From the IMG/VR virus record IMGVR_UViG_3300025087_001438, positions 1 through 51,636 of that record: a stretch of 51,636 bases of DNA, one strand, 5' to 3'. The notes beneath the pieces are model-generated. The model was given only the letters and a program-made list of their open reading frames with translations. It ran no database searches and was not told where the DNA came from. The position numbers and the translations under genes are program-made. Every line of letters starts with the position of its first letter. The first letter of the stretch is position 1. Shown piece after piece: positions 34,080 through 40,440 of this stretch. This DNA is from a virus.

Positions 34080-34233
34080 CCTAACTAACGACATATTTTT
34101 AGAGAACGTTTATGACAAATACTGGGACAAATATTTAGTGGAGTGCAAGACTACTAAAACCCACGCCAACGCTGGTGACTTTTTGGTGTGGCTGGATGAA
34201 AAAGACTTAATCCCTGAGTACCAAGATGAATGA
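34072..34233 (+). CDS. Small acidic early protein
   Basis: A 53-aa protein (SNLTNDIFLENVYDKYWDKY). Overlaps both neighbours by 8 bases, as part of the coupled early chain. No motif recognised. Confidence 0.55.
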   Translation: MSNLTNDIFLENVYDKYWDKYLVECKTTKTHANAGDFLVWLDEKDLIPEYQDE

Positions 34234-34417
34234 TACCGATAGAATGGCCATTGAATTGGAAATTACCGACAAGACCCAAAAGCTGCTTGACTTAGTAGAC
34301 CTCCAGACAATCCAAATAAACGATGTTTTACAGTTATGTGAGGATTATAGGCGATTGCTGGATAAAATGGCTCTCACGGCCTCTGAGAGCGTTAAGGGGC
34401 CATATGTCCGCCAATAA
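34226..34417 (+). CDS. Small helical early protein
   Basis: A 63-aa protein, predicted all helix (KTQKLLDLVDLQTIQINDVL). It overlaps its neighbours by 8 and 14 bases. Function unknown. Confidence 0.55.
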   Translation: MNDTDRMAIELEITDKTQKLLDLVDLQTIQINDVLQLCEDYRRLLDKMALTASESVKGPYVRQ

Positions 34418-34607
34418 CTTCCTAAGCATTGAACCGAAAGGTAATAAATGGCAGGTTTGGGTGCGAGATGATGATATTGGCGGCGGCAGCCTCCGAAAAA
34501 CCTTTAACGATAAGCTAGAGGCCATCGAATACGCCCAAGAAATACAGGATACAGAGCTTATCGAGTACGGTATAAACATTAGTAATGCAAAGGAGCAAAA
34601 TGACTAA
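34404..34607 (+). CDS. Small early protein with beta-strand domain
   Basis: A 67-aa protein. The start at 34404 is chosen for AAGGGG upstream. KGNKWQVWVRDDDIGGG, then a helix, resembles a double-stranded-beta or AP2-like mini-domain (KWQVWV, then EAIEYAQEIQ), so DNA binding is possible. Confidence 0.55.
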   Translation: MSANNFLSIEPKGNKWQVWVRDDDIGGGSLRKTFNDKLEAIEYAQEIQDTELIEYGINISNAKEQND

Positions 34608-34803
34608 GAAACTAACCGCCCCCACTGAGAAAATAGTAACATTTGCTCTAGTATGGGGCGACCAGCGATACTGCGTGAAGTGCCAACAACCCCTAGCCTA
34701 CACCTACCATAGATGGGGCAAAAAGCGTCAGGGTTACTGCGCTAATCCTAAATGTGCGAACTATGCTTTAGTGGCAGCAATGGCTTTGAAGGACAAATCA
34801 TGA
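34600..34803 (+). CDS. Small zinc-finger early protein
   Basis: A 67-aa protein. The start at 34600 is chosen for AAAGGAG 5 bases upstream. Four cysteines as CVKC...CANPKC form a zinc ribbon. Overlaps the previous gene by 8 bases and the next as ATGA. Possible transcription-modulating protein. Confidence 0.6.
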   Translation: MTKKLTAPTEKIVTFALVWGDQRYCVKCQQPLAYTYHRWGKKRQGYCANPKCANYALVAAMALKDKS

Positions 34804-35051
34804 CCCAAGAACCTACAGACCTACGCCAAGTACTTTATGAACTAGTGGGTAAGAATGGCTTGTATGGTGTTAGGGTAGAAGCCGCCCACACCAAGATAGT
34901 GGAGCTGGTTATGGATATGATTGGGGAGGACGAACAGGTAGCACCTAAAGACAAGCATTATTATCCTACCACGCCACCAATATTCAACGAGAAAGCTCAT
35001 GTTCGCAATAAATTACGCAGCCAACTAAGACAACGTATAAAGGAGTTATAG
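34800..35051 (+). CDS. Small helical early protein
   Basis: An 83-aa protein. The start at 34800 forms an ATGA with the previous stop. Helical N-half (DLRQVLYELVGKNGLYGVRV) and a basic C-end (RNKLRSQLRQRIKEL). Not recognised. Confidence 0.55.
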   Translation: MTQEPTDLRQVLYELVGKNGLYGVRVEAAHTKIVELVMDMIGEDEQVAPKDKHYYPTTPPIFNEKAHVRNKLRSQLRQRIKEL

Positions 35052-35165
35052 ATGTGGAAATGTTGGATATTTGGTCACAATTATTGGAAGCCACCCATTA
35101 AACCTGAGAAGATATTTACAGCTGATGTAGAAAAACGTCTAACCAAGTTAAGAAAGGTTAAATAA
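35052..35165 (+). CDS. Tiny aromatic and basic protein (37 aa)
   Basis: ATG directly follows the previous stop, with AAGGAG upstream. Begins MWKCWIFGHNYWKPPI, then a basic helix. The fit in the chain supports translation; function unknown. Confidence 0.5.
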   Translation: MWKCWIFGHNYWKPPIKPEKIFTADVEKRLTKLRKVK

Positions 35166-35321
35166 ATGAGTAAACTATCTGCTCGTAAGAAGCCAATAAT
35201 TGAGAAGTTGAAACATAAAGAGAATTGGACACCTGAACTTCGCTATGTCCATCGCAGTCGGCTTATATTTGGGTTTACTCTGGGGATAATCTTTGGGCTT
35301 GGTTTACGAGGTTTACTATGA
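35166..35321 (+). CDS. Small membrane protein (51 aa)
   Basis: The basic N-half is followed by one transmembrane segment (LIFGFTLGIIFGLGLRGLL) at the C-terminus. Directly abuts the previous stop and overlaps the next ATG as ATGA. Likely inserted in the host inner membrane early in infection. Confidence 0.55.
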   Translation: MSKLSARKKPIIEKLKHKENWTPELRYVHRSRLIFGFTLGIIFGLGLRGLL

Positions 35322-35572
35322 CCCCTGAAGCTAAGATAGAAGAGATTTTTCATGCTCATTTAGTTAATATCAATATGTTTTACGGTGACATGGATAAAAG
35401 CGAGCAGTGGGAAACTAATCAAGTATGTTTGGTTGACGCCATTCAAGCCCTAATTGTAGAGGCTAGGGTTGATGAGCTAGAAAATAATATATTACAGGGC
35501 AGCAATGAGATTATGATACCCACTTCTGCAATTAAAGGACGCTTGGAAGCACTTAGAAAGGGAAGCGAATGA
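35318..35572 (+). CDS. Small early protein
   Basis: An 84-aa protein, acidic and helical (CLVDAIQALIVEARVDELEN). ATGA overlaps at both ends. No family recognised. Confidence 0.55.
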   Translation: MTPEAKIEEIFHAHLVNINMFYGDMDKSEQWETNQVCLVDAIQALIVEARVDELENNILQGSNEIMIPTSAIKGRLEALRKGSE

Positions 35573-35748
35573 GTAAAGTATGGCAACATCGTTTGAGATA
35601 CCACCACCCACGTCTTGAATGGCCAGCGACAGTTCAAGTTTTAATGTATGGGTATGAGGGATTTATTAACCATCAAACTAAACCTAGATGTACATTTGCA
35701 GAGCTTGGTAAGAATTGTCCCCTGGTTAAAGAATTGAACACCCCATGA
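35569..35748 (+). CDS. Small early protein (59 aa)
   Basis: ATGA overlap at both ends (35569 and 35745). It is His- and aromatic-rich (VWQHRLRYHHPRLEW) with two Cys. Too short for an ordinary gene caller, but the double overlap supports it. Confidence 0.55.
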   Translation: MSKVWQHRLRYHHPRLEWPATVQVLMYGYEGFINHQTKPRCTFAELGKNCPLVKELNTP

Positions 35749-35999
35749 AGGCTGTAGGGGATAATAGACAAGATATTCTGAATAAGTATTGGGGGGTGTT
35801 TCTAGAATGGAGTAGGTCTGAGCCAAAAGATAGAACATCTAATATGCCTTATCTAGGTGGCTCTAGAATTGATAATTTAGGCTACCAAATAACAAAAAAC
35901 TGGGCAACAATGCCAACCAACGATAACTTCTGGCTATGGTACACAGAATATAAACTCACTCCTACAAGACCCCTTAAGAAGCAAGGAGGTAAGAAATGA
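35745..35999 (+). CDS. Small early protein
   Basis: An 84-aa aromatic-rich protein (ILNKYWGVFLEWSRSEPK, later NFWLWYTEYK). ATGA overlaps at both ends. Not recognised. Confidence 0.55.
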   Translation: MKAVGDNRQDILNKYWGVFLEWSRSEPKDRTSNMPYLGGSRIDNLGYQITKNWATMPTNDNFWLWYTEYKLTPTRPLKKQGGKK

Positions 36000-36220
36000 G
36001 AAAAATAGGCCGTAGGGGGAGAGAGTACATAAAGTGGAGGGATGAAATAGCGATACCATATTTAGATAAAACCTCTGGGCATTCCTGTAATTGTTGTGGG
36101 GTGGGCGGGAAATTGGACGTGGCGCATAAACTTAAACGGGGGTCGCACCCCCACTTAAAAATGAGTTTAGAAAATATAGAATGGAAGTGCAGAAATTGTC
36201 ACCTGAAAGAACATTTATGA
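35996..36220 (+). CDS. HNH endonuclease (short)
   Basis: A 74-aa protein. CNCC, then VAHKLKRGSHPHLKM, and WKCRNCHLKEH give a complete HNH core with zinc knuckle. Lies in the coupled early chain. Could act in packaging, recombination or as a homing nuclease. Confidence 0.75.
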   Translation: MRKIGRRGREYIKWRDEIAIPYLDKTSGHSCNCCGVGGKLDVAHKLKRGSHPHLKMSLENIEWKCRNCHLKEHL

Positions 36221-36405
36221 AACAAAAAGGACGGATTAAAAAAATACTATGGGTAGAGAGCCGAGGGAAAGATTTGGTAGGGGAGGCCGTACTGGAAGAT
36301 GGCACGATAGGCTCTTTTTGGGTTGGCGGGGATGTCGATGTCTTTTTTGACTCCCTCCAACATAAAATTAAACTACACGTTAAATGGCAGAAAAGTAAGG
36401 GTTGA
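36217..36405 (+). CDS. Small early protein, beta-rich
   Basis: A 62-aa protein (VESRGKDLVGEAVLEDGTIG), with an SH3-like beta pattern. Start at 36217 by ATGA overlap with the HNH gene. Last gene of the first early chain. Confidence 0.55.
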   Translation: MKQKGRIKKILWVESRGKDLVGEAVLEDGTIGSFWVGGDVDVFFDSLQHKIKLHVKWQKSKG

Positions 36406-36431
36406 CAAGGCATAGCCCTATATGCTATGCT
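36402..36431 (+). promoter_or_regulatory. Second early promoter with operator-like palindrome
   Basis: TTGACA (36402-36407), 18 bases, TATGCT (36426-36431). GCATAG at 36410-36415 and CTATGC at 36425-36430 form an inverted repeat overlapping the -10. A small hairpin (CTCT-4-AGAG) follows in the leader. The first gene downstream is a winged-helix protein, so autoregulation is likely. Confidence 0.75.
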
Positions 36432-36448
36432 CTCTATGAGAGGGAATT

Positions 36449-36718
36449 ATGCGAGGCGTTAGGATAACTACGAAACAACGGATTATGGAGCATTTAAGAT
36501 ATAGGGGTGGGTGGATTTCAGGCGTAGAACTGGAACACTGCGCCGATACCTGGGGAGCGAAGCCGAGCATTATCTCACGCAGGGCTAGGGAACTAGAACA
36601 TGATGACGGTTTGATTGAACGCCGGATAATCAACGGTTTTGTCCAATACCGCGCCCTCCCCAGACAATTCATATCAGCTAGTGAAGCTAATTCATTTATT
36701 AAAACTTTAGGAGAATAA
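36449..36718 (+). CDS. Winged helix-turn-helix regulator
   Basis: An 89-aa protein. RITTKQRIMEHLRYRGGWIS begins a wHTH. GAKPSIISRRARELEHDD is the recognition helix region, and GLIERRIINGFVQYRAL is the wing. GAGAGGG precedes the ATG. Probable repressor of its own promoter or switch for the replication/recombination genes that follow. Confidence 0.7.
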   Translation: MRGVRITTKQRIMEHLRYRGGWISGVELEHCADTWGAKPSIISRRARELEHDDGLIERRIINGFVQYRALPRQFISASEANSFIKTLGE

Positions 36719-36719
36719 A

Positions 36720-36929
36720 ATGTCAGGGACAAAATCAGGAGCCGACCTAGCCACTAAAACTATTAAGAGTTTGTATGGCAAGGATTTTTTTAAACGTATA
36801 GGTGCTTTGGGTGGTTCGACTAAGACAAACGCTACCCACTTAAGAGGTTTCGGCAGTGACCATGAACTAGCTCGTGAGGTTGGGAAAATAGGTGGCACCA
36901 TAAGCAAACGGAGGCCAAATGTTAAGTAA
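36720..36929 (+). CDS. KGG-repeat-like small protein
   Basis: A 69-aa protein. Gly-Gly-containing repeats (KRIGALGGSTKTNATHLRG, later EVGKIGGTISKRR) resemble the KGG / YciG-type motif. Basic. Possibly nucleic-acid binding or stress related. Confidence 0.55.
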   Translation: MSGTKSGADLATKTIKSLYGKDFFKRIGALGGSTKTNATHLRGFGSDHELAREVGKIGGTISKRRPNVK

Positions 36930-37674
36930 CGACCTTTCTGTAAAACTTTATCAAAGTATCGCCGAAGAGAACAAAGAACGGGAATATAAGCATTGGCACG
37001 CTAGTGCGATTGCCATGTGTCCGAGAGCGCATTACTACGCCCGTCTAGGCATACCAGAACTGGTAAAACCGAGTGCCGCTAAGATACTCAGGTGGGGGGC
37101 GGGGCATCATTTGGAAACCGCTATCCGCCCGCACATCGAGAAACTTTACCCCGATGTAATTAGTAACAAACGTCTGACTTCTAAGAAGCTAGACTTAACC
37201 GGCGAATACGATAACTTCTCCCCCACCAGCAAAACCTTGATTGAGGTCAAGTCAGTAGATGATTATGCCTTCTACGAAAACAACGGCGTAACATCACTCA
37301 AAGAACAGATAGGGCTGTGGCCCAATGGCCAAAAGAAATGGGCAGCCAAAGACGAACCCTATCTTGGTCACCAACTGCAAAACCACGCTTATGTTCTGCT
37401 ACTGCAAGAAAACGGACAGGAAGTCGAAGAGATACACTATATTTACGTCGCTCTCAAAGGCCGCCTGGTGGCTTACAAGACCAAAGTCAACCCCGACTAC
37501 ATTGAGAATGTCGAAAACCGTCTGGCGGCTCTCAGAAACGCCTGGAGAACCAAAAAACCGCCTGTTTGTATTTGCACGCCAGAGCATGAACTGTATGATT
37601 CAGTTACACAATACTGTCCATATAGAACCGAGGAAGATTGTTGTAATATTAATCTAAGTAAAGGCATAGAATGA
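36919..37674 (+). CDS. Cas4/RecB-like PD-(D/E)XK nuclease with Fe-S cluster motif
   Basis: A 251-aa protein. Cys34 in MCPRAHYYAR, His63, Asp98 in GEYD, Glu109 and Lys111 in LIEVKS, and Gln152/Tyr158 in HQLQNHAY form the Cas4-type active site. C-terminal cysteines 217, 219, 233 and 241/242 complete an Fe-S cluster. No Cas genes are near, so it is probably a recombination or end-processing exonuclease. GGAGG lies before the ATG. Confidence 0.82.
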   Translation: MLSNDLSVKLYQSIAEENKEREYKHWHASAIAMCPRAHYYARLGIPELVKPSAAKILRWGAGHHLETAIRPHIEKLYPDVISNKRLTSKKLDLTGEYDNFSPTSKTLIEVKSVDDYAFYENNGVTSLKEQIGLWPNGQKKWAAKDEPYLGHQLQNHAYVLLLQENGQEVEEIHYIYVALKGRLVAYKTKVNPDYIENVENRLAALRNAWRTKKPPVCICTPEHELYDSVTQYCPYRTEEDCCNINLSKGIE

Positions 37675-38009
37675 AAGTAACTAAAATTTTAGACACCCAG
37701 TTCAAAACAGGTAAAACGGCCAAAGGCAAGCCGTGGACACTGGTTAAAATAGAGGCCGAGGGTAAAACGGCAACTGGTTTTGGGCCGGTAGTTGTAGGCG
37801 ACGAGGTAGACCTGACCTTTAATGAGCAGTACGATAACTATTCGTTCAAGGTTCTTAAGCCGAGTGTCATCCCCGACCCGCCCATTAAAGACACTAACCA
37901 GGAAATCCTGGAACTGATTTACGAGGACACTGAAGAAATATTGAAAATCTTAAAAGCCAGTGAAATACCAATCGTCGAGGACGACCCCAATGAAATCTTC
38001 CCCGATTGA
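37671..38009 (+). CDS. OB-fold-like small protein, possible ssDNA-binding protein
   Basis: A 112-aa protein. Short beta strands (TKILDTQFKTGKTAKGKPW, TLVKIEAEGKTATGFG) followed by an acidic C-terminal tail (EDDPNEIFPD), the layout of single-stranded DNA-binding proteins. It lies between the nuclease and RusA, supporting a recombination role. Fold assigned by eye. Confidence 0.5.
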   Translation: MKVTKILDTQFKTGKTAKGKPWTLVKIEAEGKTATGFGPVVVGDEVDLTFNEQYDNYSFKVLKPSVIPDPPIKDTNQEILELIYEDTEEILKILKASEIPIVEDDPNEIFPD

Positions 38010-38193
38010 GTACAGCGCCCGACAATTTCAGCTTAGCGTGGCTAAAGCTCTAGACCAAGTGGAAGCTGGGCACGAGGTGGTGATTCTGCGTTGGCCTTTG
38101 GGTGGGCCGAACTTGCCAGGAGCCGTGCCTAAGGTATATCGTATCGTTAAAGATGAAACTCAAAATCGCCGGAAGACTGCCGACCCTCAATAA
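37990..38193 (+). CDS. Phd/YefM-like small protein
   Basis: A 67-aa protein from the ATG at 37990. YSARQFQLSVAKALDQVEAG and HEVVILRW match the N-terminal DNA-binding part of Phd/YefM antitoxins. No toxin gene is adjacent, so it may be a repressor or an orphan antitoxin against host toxins. Confidence 0.5.
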   Translation: MKSSPIEYSARQFQLSVAKALDQVEAGHEVVILRWPLGGPNLPGAVPKVYRIVKDETQNRRKTADPQ

Positions 38194-38500
38194 ATACATC
38201 GAAACTGAACGGGCTAATAAGTTCGCAGCAGCTAAGATGAAAAAAGACTTCACGGAATTGGTGGCATGGGAGGCCAAGTCCTGTTCTTTAATAAAAGGAC
38301 CAGCTGATTATACCTTCACTTGGACGGTGCCCAATAAAAGAAGCGACCCGGACAATATCGCTTTTGCTTGTAAGTTTGTTTTTGACGGGCTAGTGATGGC
38401 GGGCAAACTTCCCAATGATAATTTACGCTATGTTAGAAGCATCACCCATTTTTTTGAGATTGGTGAGCCTAGGGTGCAAGTAGATATTGAAGAGGCTTGA
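38153..38500 (+). CDS. rusA: RusA-type Holliday junction resolvase
   Basis: A 115-aa protein from the ATG at 38153. NKRSDPDNIAFACKFVFDGL (61-80) is the RusA catalytic signature, with Asp65, Asp67, Lys74 and Asp78. It should cleave branched DNA before packaging. Its stop codon lies inside the -35 box of the next promoter. Confidence 0.85.
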   Translation: MKLKIAGRLPTLNKYIETERANKFAAAKMKKDFTELVAWEAKSCSLIKGPADYTFTWTVPNKRSDPDNIAFACKFVFDGLVMAGKLPNDNLRYVRSITHFFEIGEPRVQVDIEEA

Positions 38501-38525
38501 CACAGCGAAAGAGAAGTAAGATAAT
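38497..38525 (+). promoter_or_regulatory. Strong sigma70 promoter after rusA
   Basis: TTGACA (38497-38502), 17 bases, GATAAT (38520-38525). No gene follows for about 350 bases, so it probably makes a small RNA. Confidence 0.8.
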
Positions 38526-38531
38526 CTAGGT

Positions 38532-38650
38532 ATCTATTTGTACTTCTTGAAGAAATATAAATAGTGTTTAACAAAGAGAAAACCCCGCTAGATGCGGGGC
38601 TGTACTTCTTGATACTCTAATGTTATCAAATTGAAACTCTTTGTCAAGCC
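38532..38650 (+). ncRNA. Candidate small RNA with nested stem-loops
   Basis: Driven by the promoter just upstream. ACAAAGAG (38572-38579) pairs with CTCTTTGT (38637-38644). Inside is a strong CCCCGC-TAGAT-GCGGGG hairpin (38583-38599). TGTACTTCTTGA occurs twice (38539, 38601), flanking that hairpin. No open frame. Confidence 0.5.
38577..38599 (-). terminator. Rho-independent terminator (minus strand)
   Basis: On the minus strand the CCCCGC/GCGGGG stem is followed by TTTTCTC. It could end transcripts coming from the minus-strand HNH gene. On the plus strand A-runs precede it and no T-run follows. Confidence 0.5.
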
Positions 38651-38877
38651 CTACTTTTACAAACTGTAGTTCACAGCCTACTCAAAAACTGGATAGACGA
38701 TACTTGCCATGAAGGAGGCTTGATGATAGCGCTAAGTCTAGGGTGAGGATATATTAGCCCCTGTTACGTCCCCCCTAGCCAATGCGGTGTTATCAGAGTA
38801 TTAAACCTATCAAAATGTAAAAGACATCCCCTACACTCCTCGCTCGAAGGAAGGGGCTGCTGTGCTAAAATCCAAGT
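38651..38877. other. Non-coding, hairpin-rich region
   Basis: Part of a 377-base stretch without a convincing gene (38501-38877). CTAGGG near 38742 can pair with CCCTAG near 38790. CCCCT-20-AGGGG lies near 38829-38854. It includes AAGGAGG followed by 4-7-codon frames only. Confidence 0.4.
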
Positions 38878-38964
38878 ATGAAGCAACGTAAAATAACCTT
38901 ATTCGGCCTCCCCACGACAGCTTACGTCACCTCAGACGGCAGTTATACAATTAGCTGGGCTTAA
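38878..38964 (+). CDS. Possible 28-aa peptide
   Basis: ATG at 38878, TAA at 38962. MKQRKITLFGLPTTAYVTSD is amphipathic and reads like a real small phage peptide, but the ribosome binding site is weak. It meets the HNH gene tail to tail. Confidence 0.3.
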   Translation: MKQRKITLFGLPTTAYVTSDGSYTISWA

Positions 38965-39275
38965 CGGTTTGAGTATTGGCCTTTTCTACTGAATTGGTGG
39001 TGACTATAGTGGCATCTATGACACAAAGTAGTAAGATTAGGGATGTCTTTGACTTTATCTACCCCCAAGGATTTTTTCCCGCATAATCCGTTTAAGTGAT
39101 GTACATCAAAACGCTTTTTACCATTTTTGGATAACCATATAGCGAAACACATTTGACAGGTATGGCTATCTCTAACTCTGACTAATTCTCTCACATAATC
39201 TCTACCTTGCATCCATCTAGCAGTTTCTGTGTTGATATTATGGGTTTTATAAACTCCAGTTTTATAACTTCTCAT
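38961..39275 (-). CDS. HNH endonuclease, opposite to the early operon
   Basis: A 104-aa protein. CQMC, then FDVHHLNGLCG, and LTTLCHRCHYSHHQF form the HNH core. It lies alone on the minus strand within the plus-strand region, typical of a mobile free-standing homing endonuclease. TATACT lies 8 bases before its ATG, so its mRNA may be leaderless. Confidence 0.75.
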   Translation of the reverse strand: MRSYKTGVYKTHNINTETARWMQGRDYVRELVRVRDSHTCQMCFAIWLSKNGKKRFDVHHLNGLCGKKSLGVDKVKDIPNLTTLCHRCHYSHHQFSRKGQYSNR

Positions 39276-39343
39276 GTGTTAAGTATAACACAGACATTTG
39301 AGTTTTTATACTCAGACTTGGTGTTAAAACCTGTGCATATCGC

Positions 39344-39374
39344 TTGACCACCCAACTAATAGGCAGAGTATACT
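39344..39374 (+). promoter_or_regulatory. Early promoter with TTGACC box
   Basis: TTGACC (39344-39349) and TATACT (39369-39374), spacing 19, or GTATAC at spacing 18. It shares GCTTGACC and GGCAGAG with the promoter at 32988, so the two may be controlled together. Confidence 0.6.
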
Positions 39375-39380
39375 GTATGG

Positions 39381-39437
39381 GTGCCGAACTGAGACCCACC
39401 CTCTCAGGAGCCTTGAAGGATTACTAACCTTCGGCAC
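39381..39437 (+). ncRNA. Candidate structured leader RNA (three-stem)
   Basis: Closing stem GTGCCG (39381-39386) with CGGCAC (39432-39437). Arm CTGAGA-7-TCTCAG (39389-39407). Arm AAGG-8-CCTT (39416-39431). It lies directly after a promoter and ends 105 bases before the next frame. Same design as 33017-33126: promoter, then closed multi-arm structure. Confidence 0.45.
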
Positions 39438-39541
39438 TTTAGACTCATGTAATTAAAAGGAACCAATGGCAACCTGACTGAACTGACCGCCAACCCATTA
39501 AACAAGTATTTGATAAGAATTTATTCTATATAGATAACCCA

Positions 39542-39826
39542 GTGTTGGGAGGGGCTTGTCTGACCAAAACTCAGGCTAAAGCCCGCCGTAAGATTCAGCG
39601 TGAGATGTTCCTGGAACGTGTAGAAACCTCAGAAGCTAATTTTAGGTGTTCTATGGCTAAAATGGCCAAAGGGCTGTTATATGGCTTTGTGTGGGCTGTG
39701 AGAGCTTATACGCTTATTTTCTTTTACGGGGTGATGTTTATAATCTCGGCCTACGAAAAAGCCAGGCTAAAAATACCAACATTAAGCAGACGATTATATA
39801 AATGGTTGTTAGCTCGTATTTCATAG
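39542..39826 (+). CDS. Small membrane-associated protein
   Basis: A 94-aa frame with a GTG start at 39542; an in-frame CTG after GGGAGGGG or the ATG at 39605 are alternatives. Basic N-half (TKTQAKARRKIQREMFLERV), then a hydrophobic stretch (LLYGFVWAVRAYTLIFFYG) and a basic end. Probably one transmembrane segment. Start uncertain. Confidence 0.5.
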   Translation: MLGGACLTKTQAKARRKIQREMFLERVETSEANFRCSMAKMAKGLLYGFVWAVRAYTLIFFYGVMFIISAYEKARLKIPTLSRRLYKWLLARIS

Positions 39827-39967
39827 TTGACCGTTTTCCAATTCGTAAATTCTAGCTTTCACCCACTCAACATATCTTTCCAAGTCAGGTAATTCTCTTT
39901 TTAGCTTATTGATTTCAGTTTCATAGGGGGCGTTATCTTCGGGAGCTGTAATATTTACTTCACTCAT
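39821..39967 (-). CDS. Small coiled-coil protein (48 aa)
   Basis: ATG at 39967 (ATGA overlap with the previous stop), TGA at 39821. ETEINKLKRELPDLERYVEW is a charged helix. Overlaps the end of the plus-strand gene by 6 bases. Last gene of this late unit. Confidence 0.5.
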   Translation of the reverse strand: MSEVNITAPEDNAPYETEINKLKRELPDLERYVEWVKARIYELENGQL

Positions 39968-40080
39968 TGCGCCGCCTGCCACACCAAGAACGCCACGATA
40001 ATAAATTGCAGGATATTGCCGACAATACCCGTAGCTGTGCGGATGCGTTCATTACGCAATCTGTTCGTTAAAAGTTTCAT
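39964..40080 (-). CDS. Very small transmembrane protein (38 aa)
   Basis: ATG at 40080 inside the end of the preceding gene, TGA at 39964 forming ATGA with the next start. KLLTNRLRNERIRTATG, then GNILQFIIVAFLVWQA as one transmembrane helix. Could be an additional holin/antiholin or spanin-like part of lysis. Confidence 0.5.
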   Translation of the reverse strand: MKLLTNRLRNERIRTATGIVGNILQFIIVAFLVWQAAQ

Positions 40081-40306
40081 AGTCTATGTTTAGGACACAT
40101 TCTGTCGGGATACAAAGGGCATCACCGACATCATCGTTACCCTCTTGGACGCTTTGGACAAGAATGACCGCCACTTCATCTTTGACCAGCAGATAGCCCA
40201 GGGATTTGCATAACTGGGGTAGCAATTCTTTGGCTGCTTCGAGGGTTATCCAACCCGCTTCGCTGTTGGCATCGTGCCAGGTCACCTCCACACGACTATA
40301 TTCCAT
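40052..40306 (-). CDS. Hypothetical phage protein
   Basis: An 84-aa protein, alpha/beta pattern (VEVTWHDANSEAGWITLEAA), in the style of small conserved phage proteins near lysis genes. GGAAAGGA lies before the ATG. Function unknown. Confidence 0.55.
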   Translation of the reverse strand: MEYSRVEVTWHDANSEAGWITLEAAKELLPQLCKSLGYLLVKDEVAVILVQSVQEGNDDVGDALCIPTECVLNIDYETFNEQIA

Positions 40307-40320
40307 ATATTCCTTTCCAG

Positions 40321-40434
40321 GTTAATTACCTGAGAGGGAGCTGGCGATAAAGTTGAGAGACTTTTGTGAGATGGAGTTTGTTAAAGGAGCTAAATTGTGC
40401 GAGTGAGAGGCCAACTCCCTCTTAAATAATTAAC
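40321..40434. repeat. Long interrupted inverted repeat (24-base arms)
   Basis: The left arm 40321-40344 contains GTTAATTA and AGAGGGAGCTGG. The right arm 40411-40434 contains CCAACTCCCTCT and TAATTAAC. About 66 bases lie between. It fills the only sizeable gap between late genes here and could be a terminator, an attenuator or a mobile remnant. Confidence 0.6.
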
Positions 40435-40440
40435 GCTTGG

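Noticed and set aside
36919-37674. CRISPR-Cas system (Cas4)
   Set aside because: No Cas1, Cas2, effector or repeat array nearby; the context is phage recombination genes.
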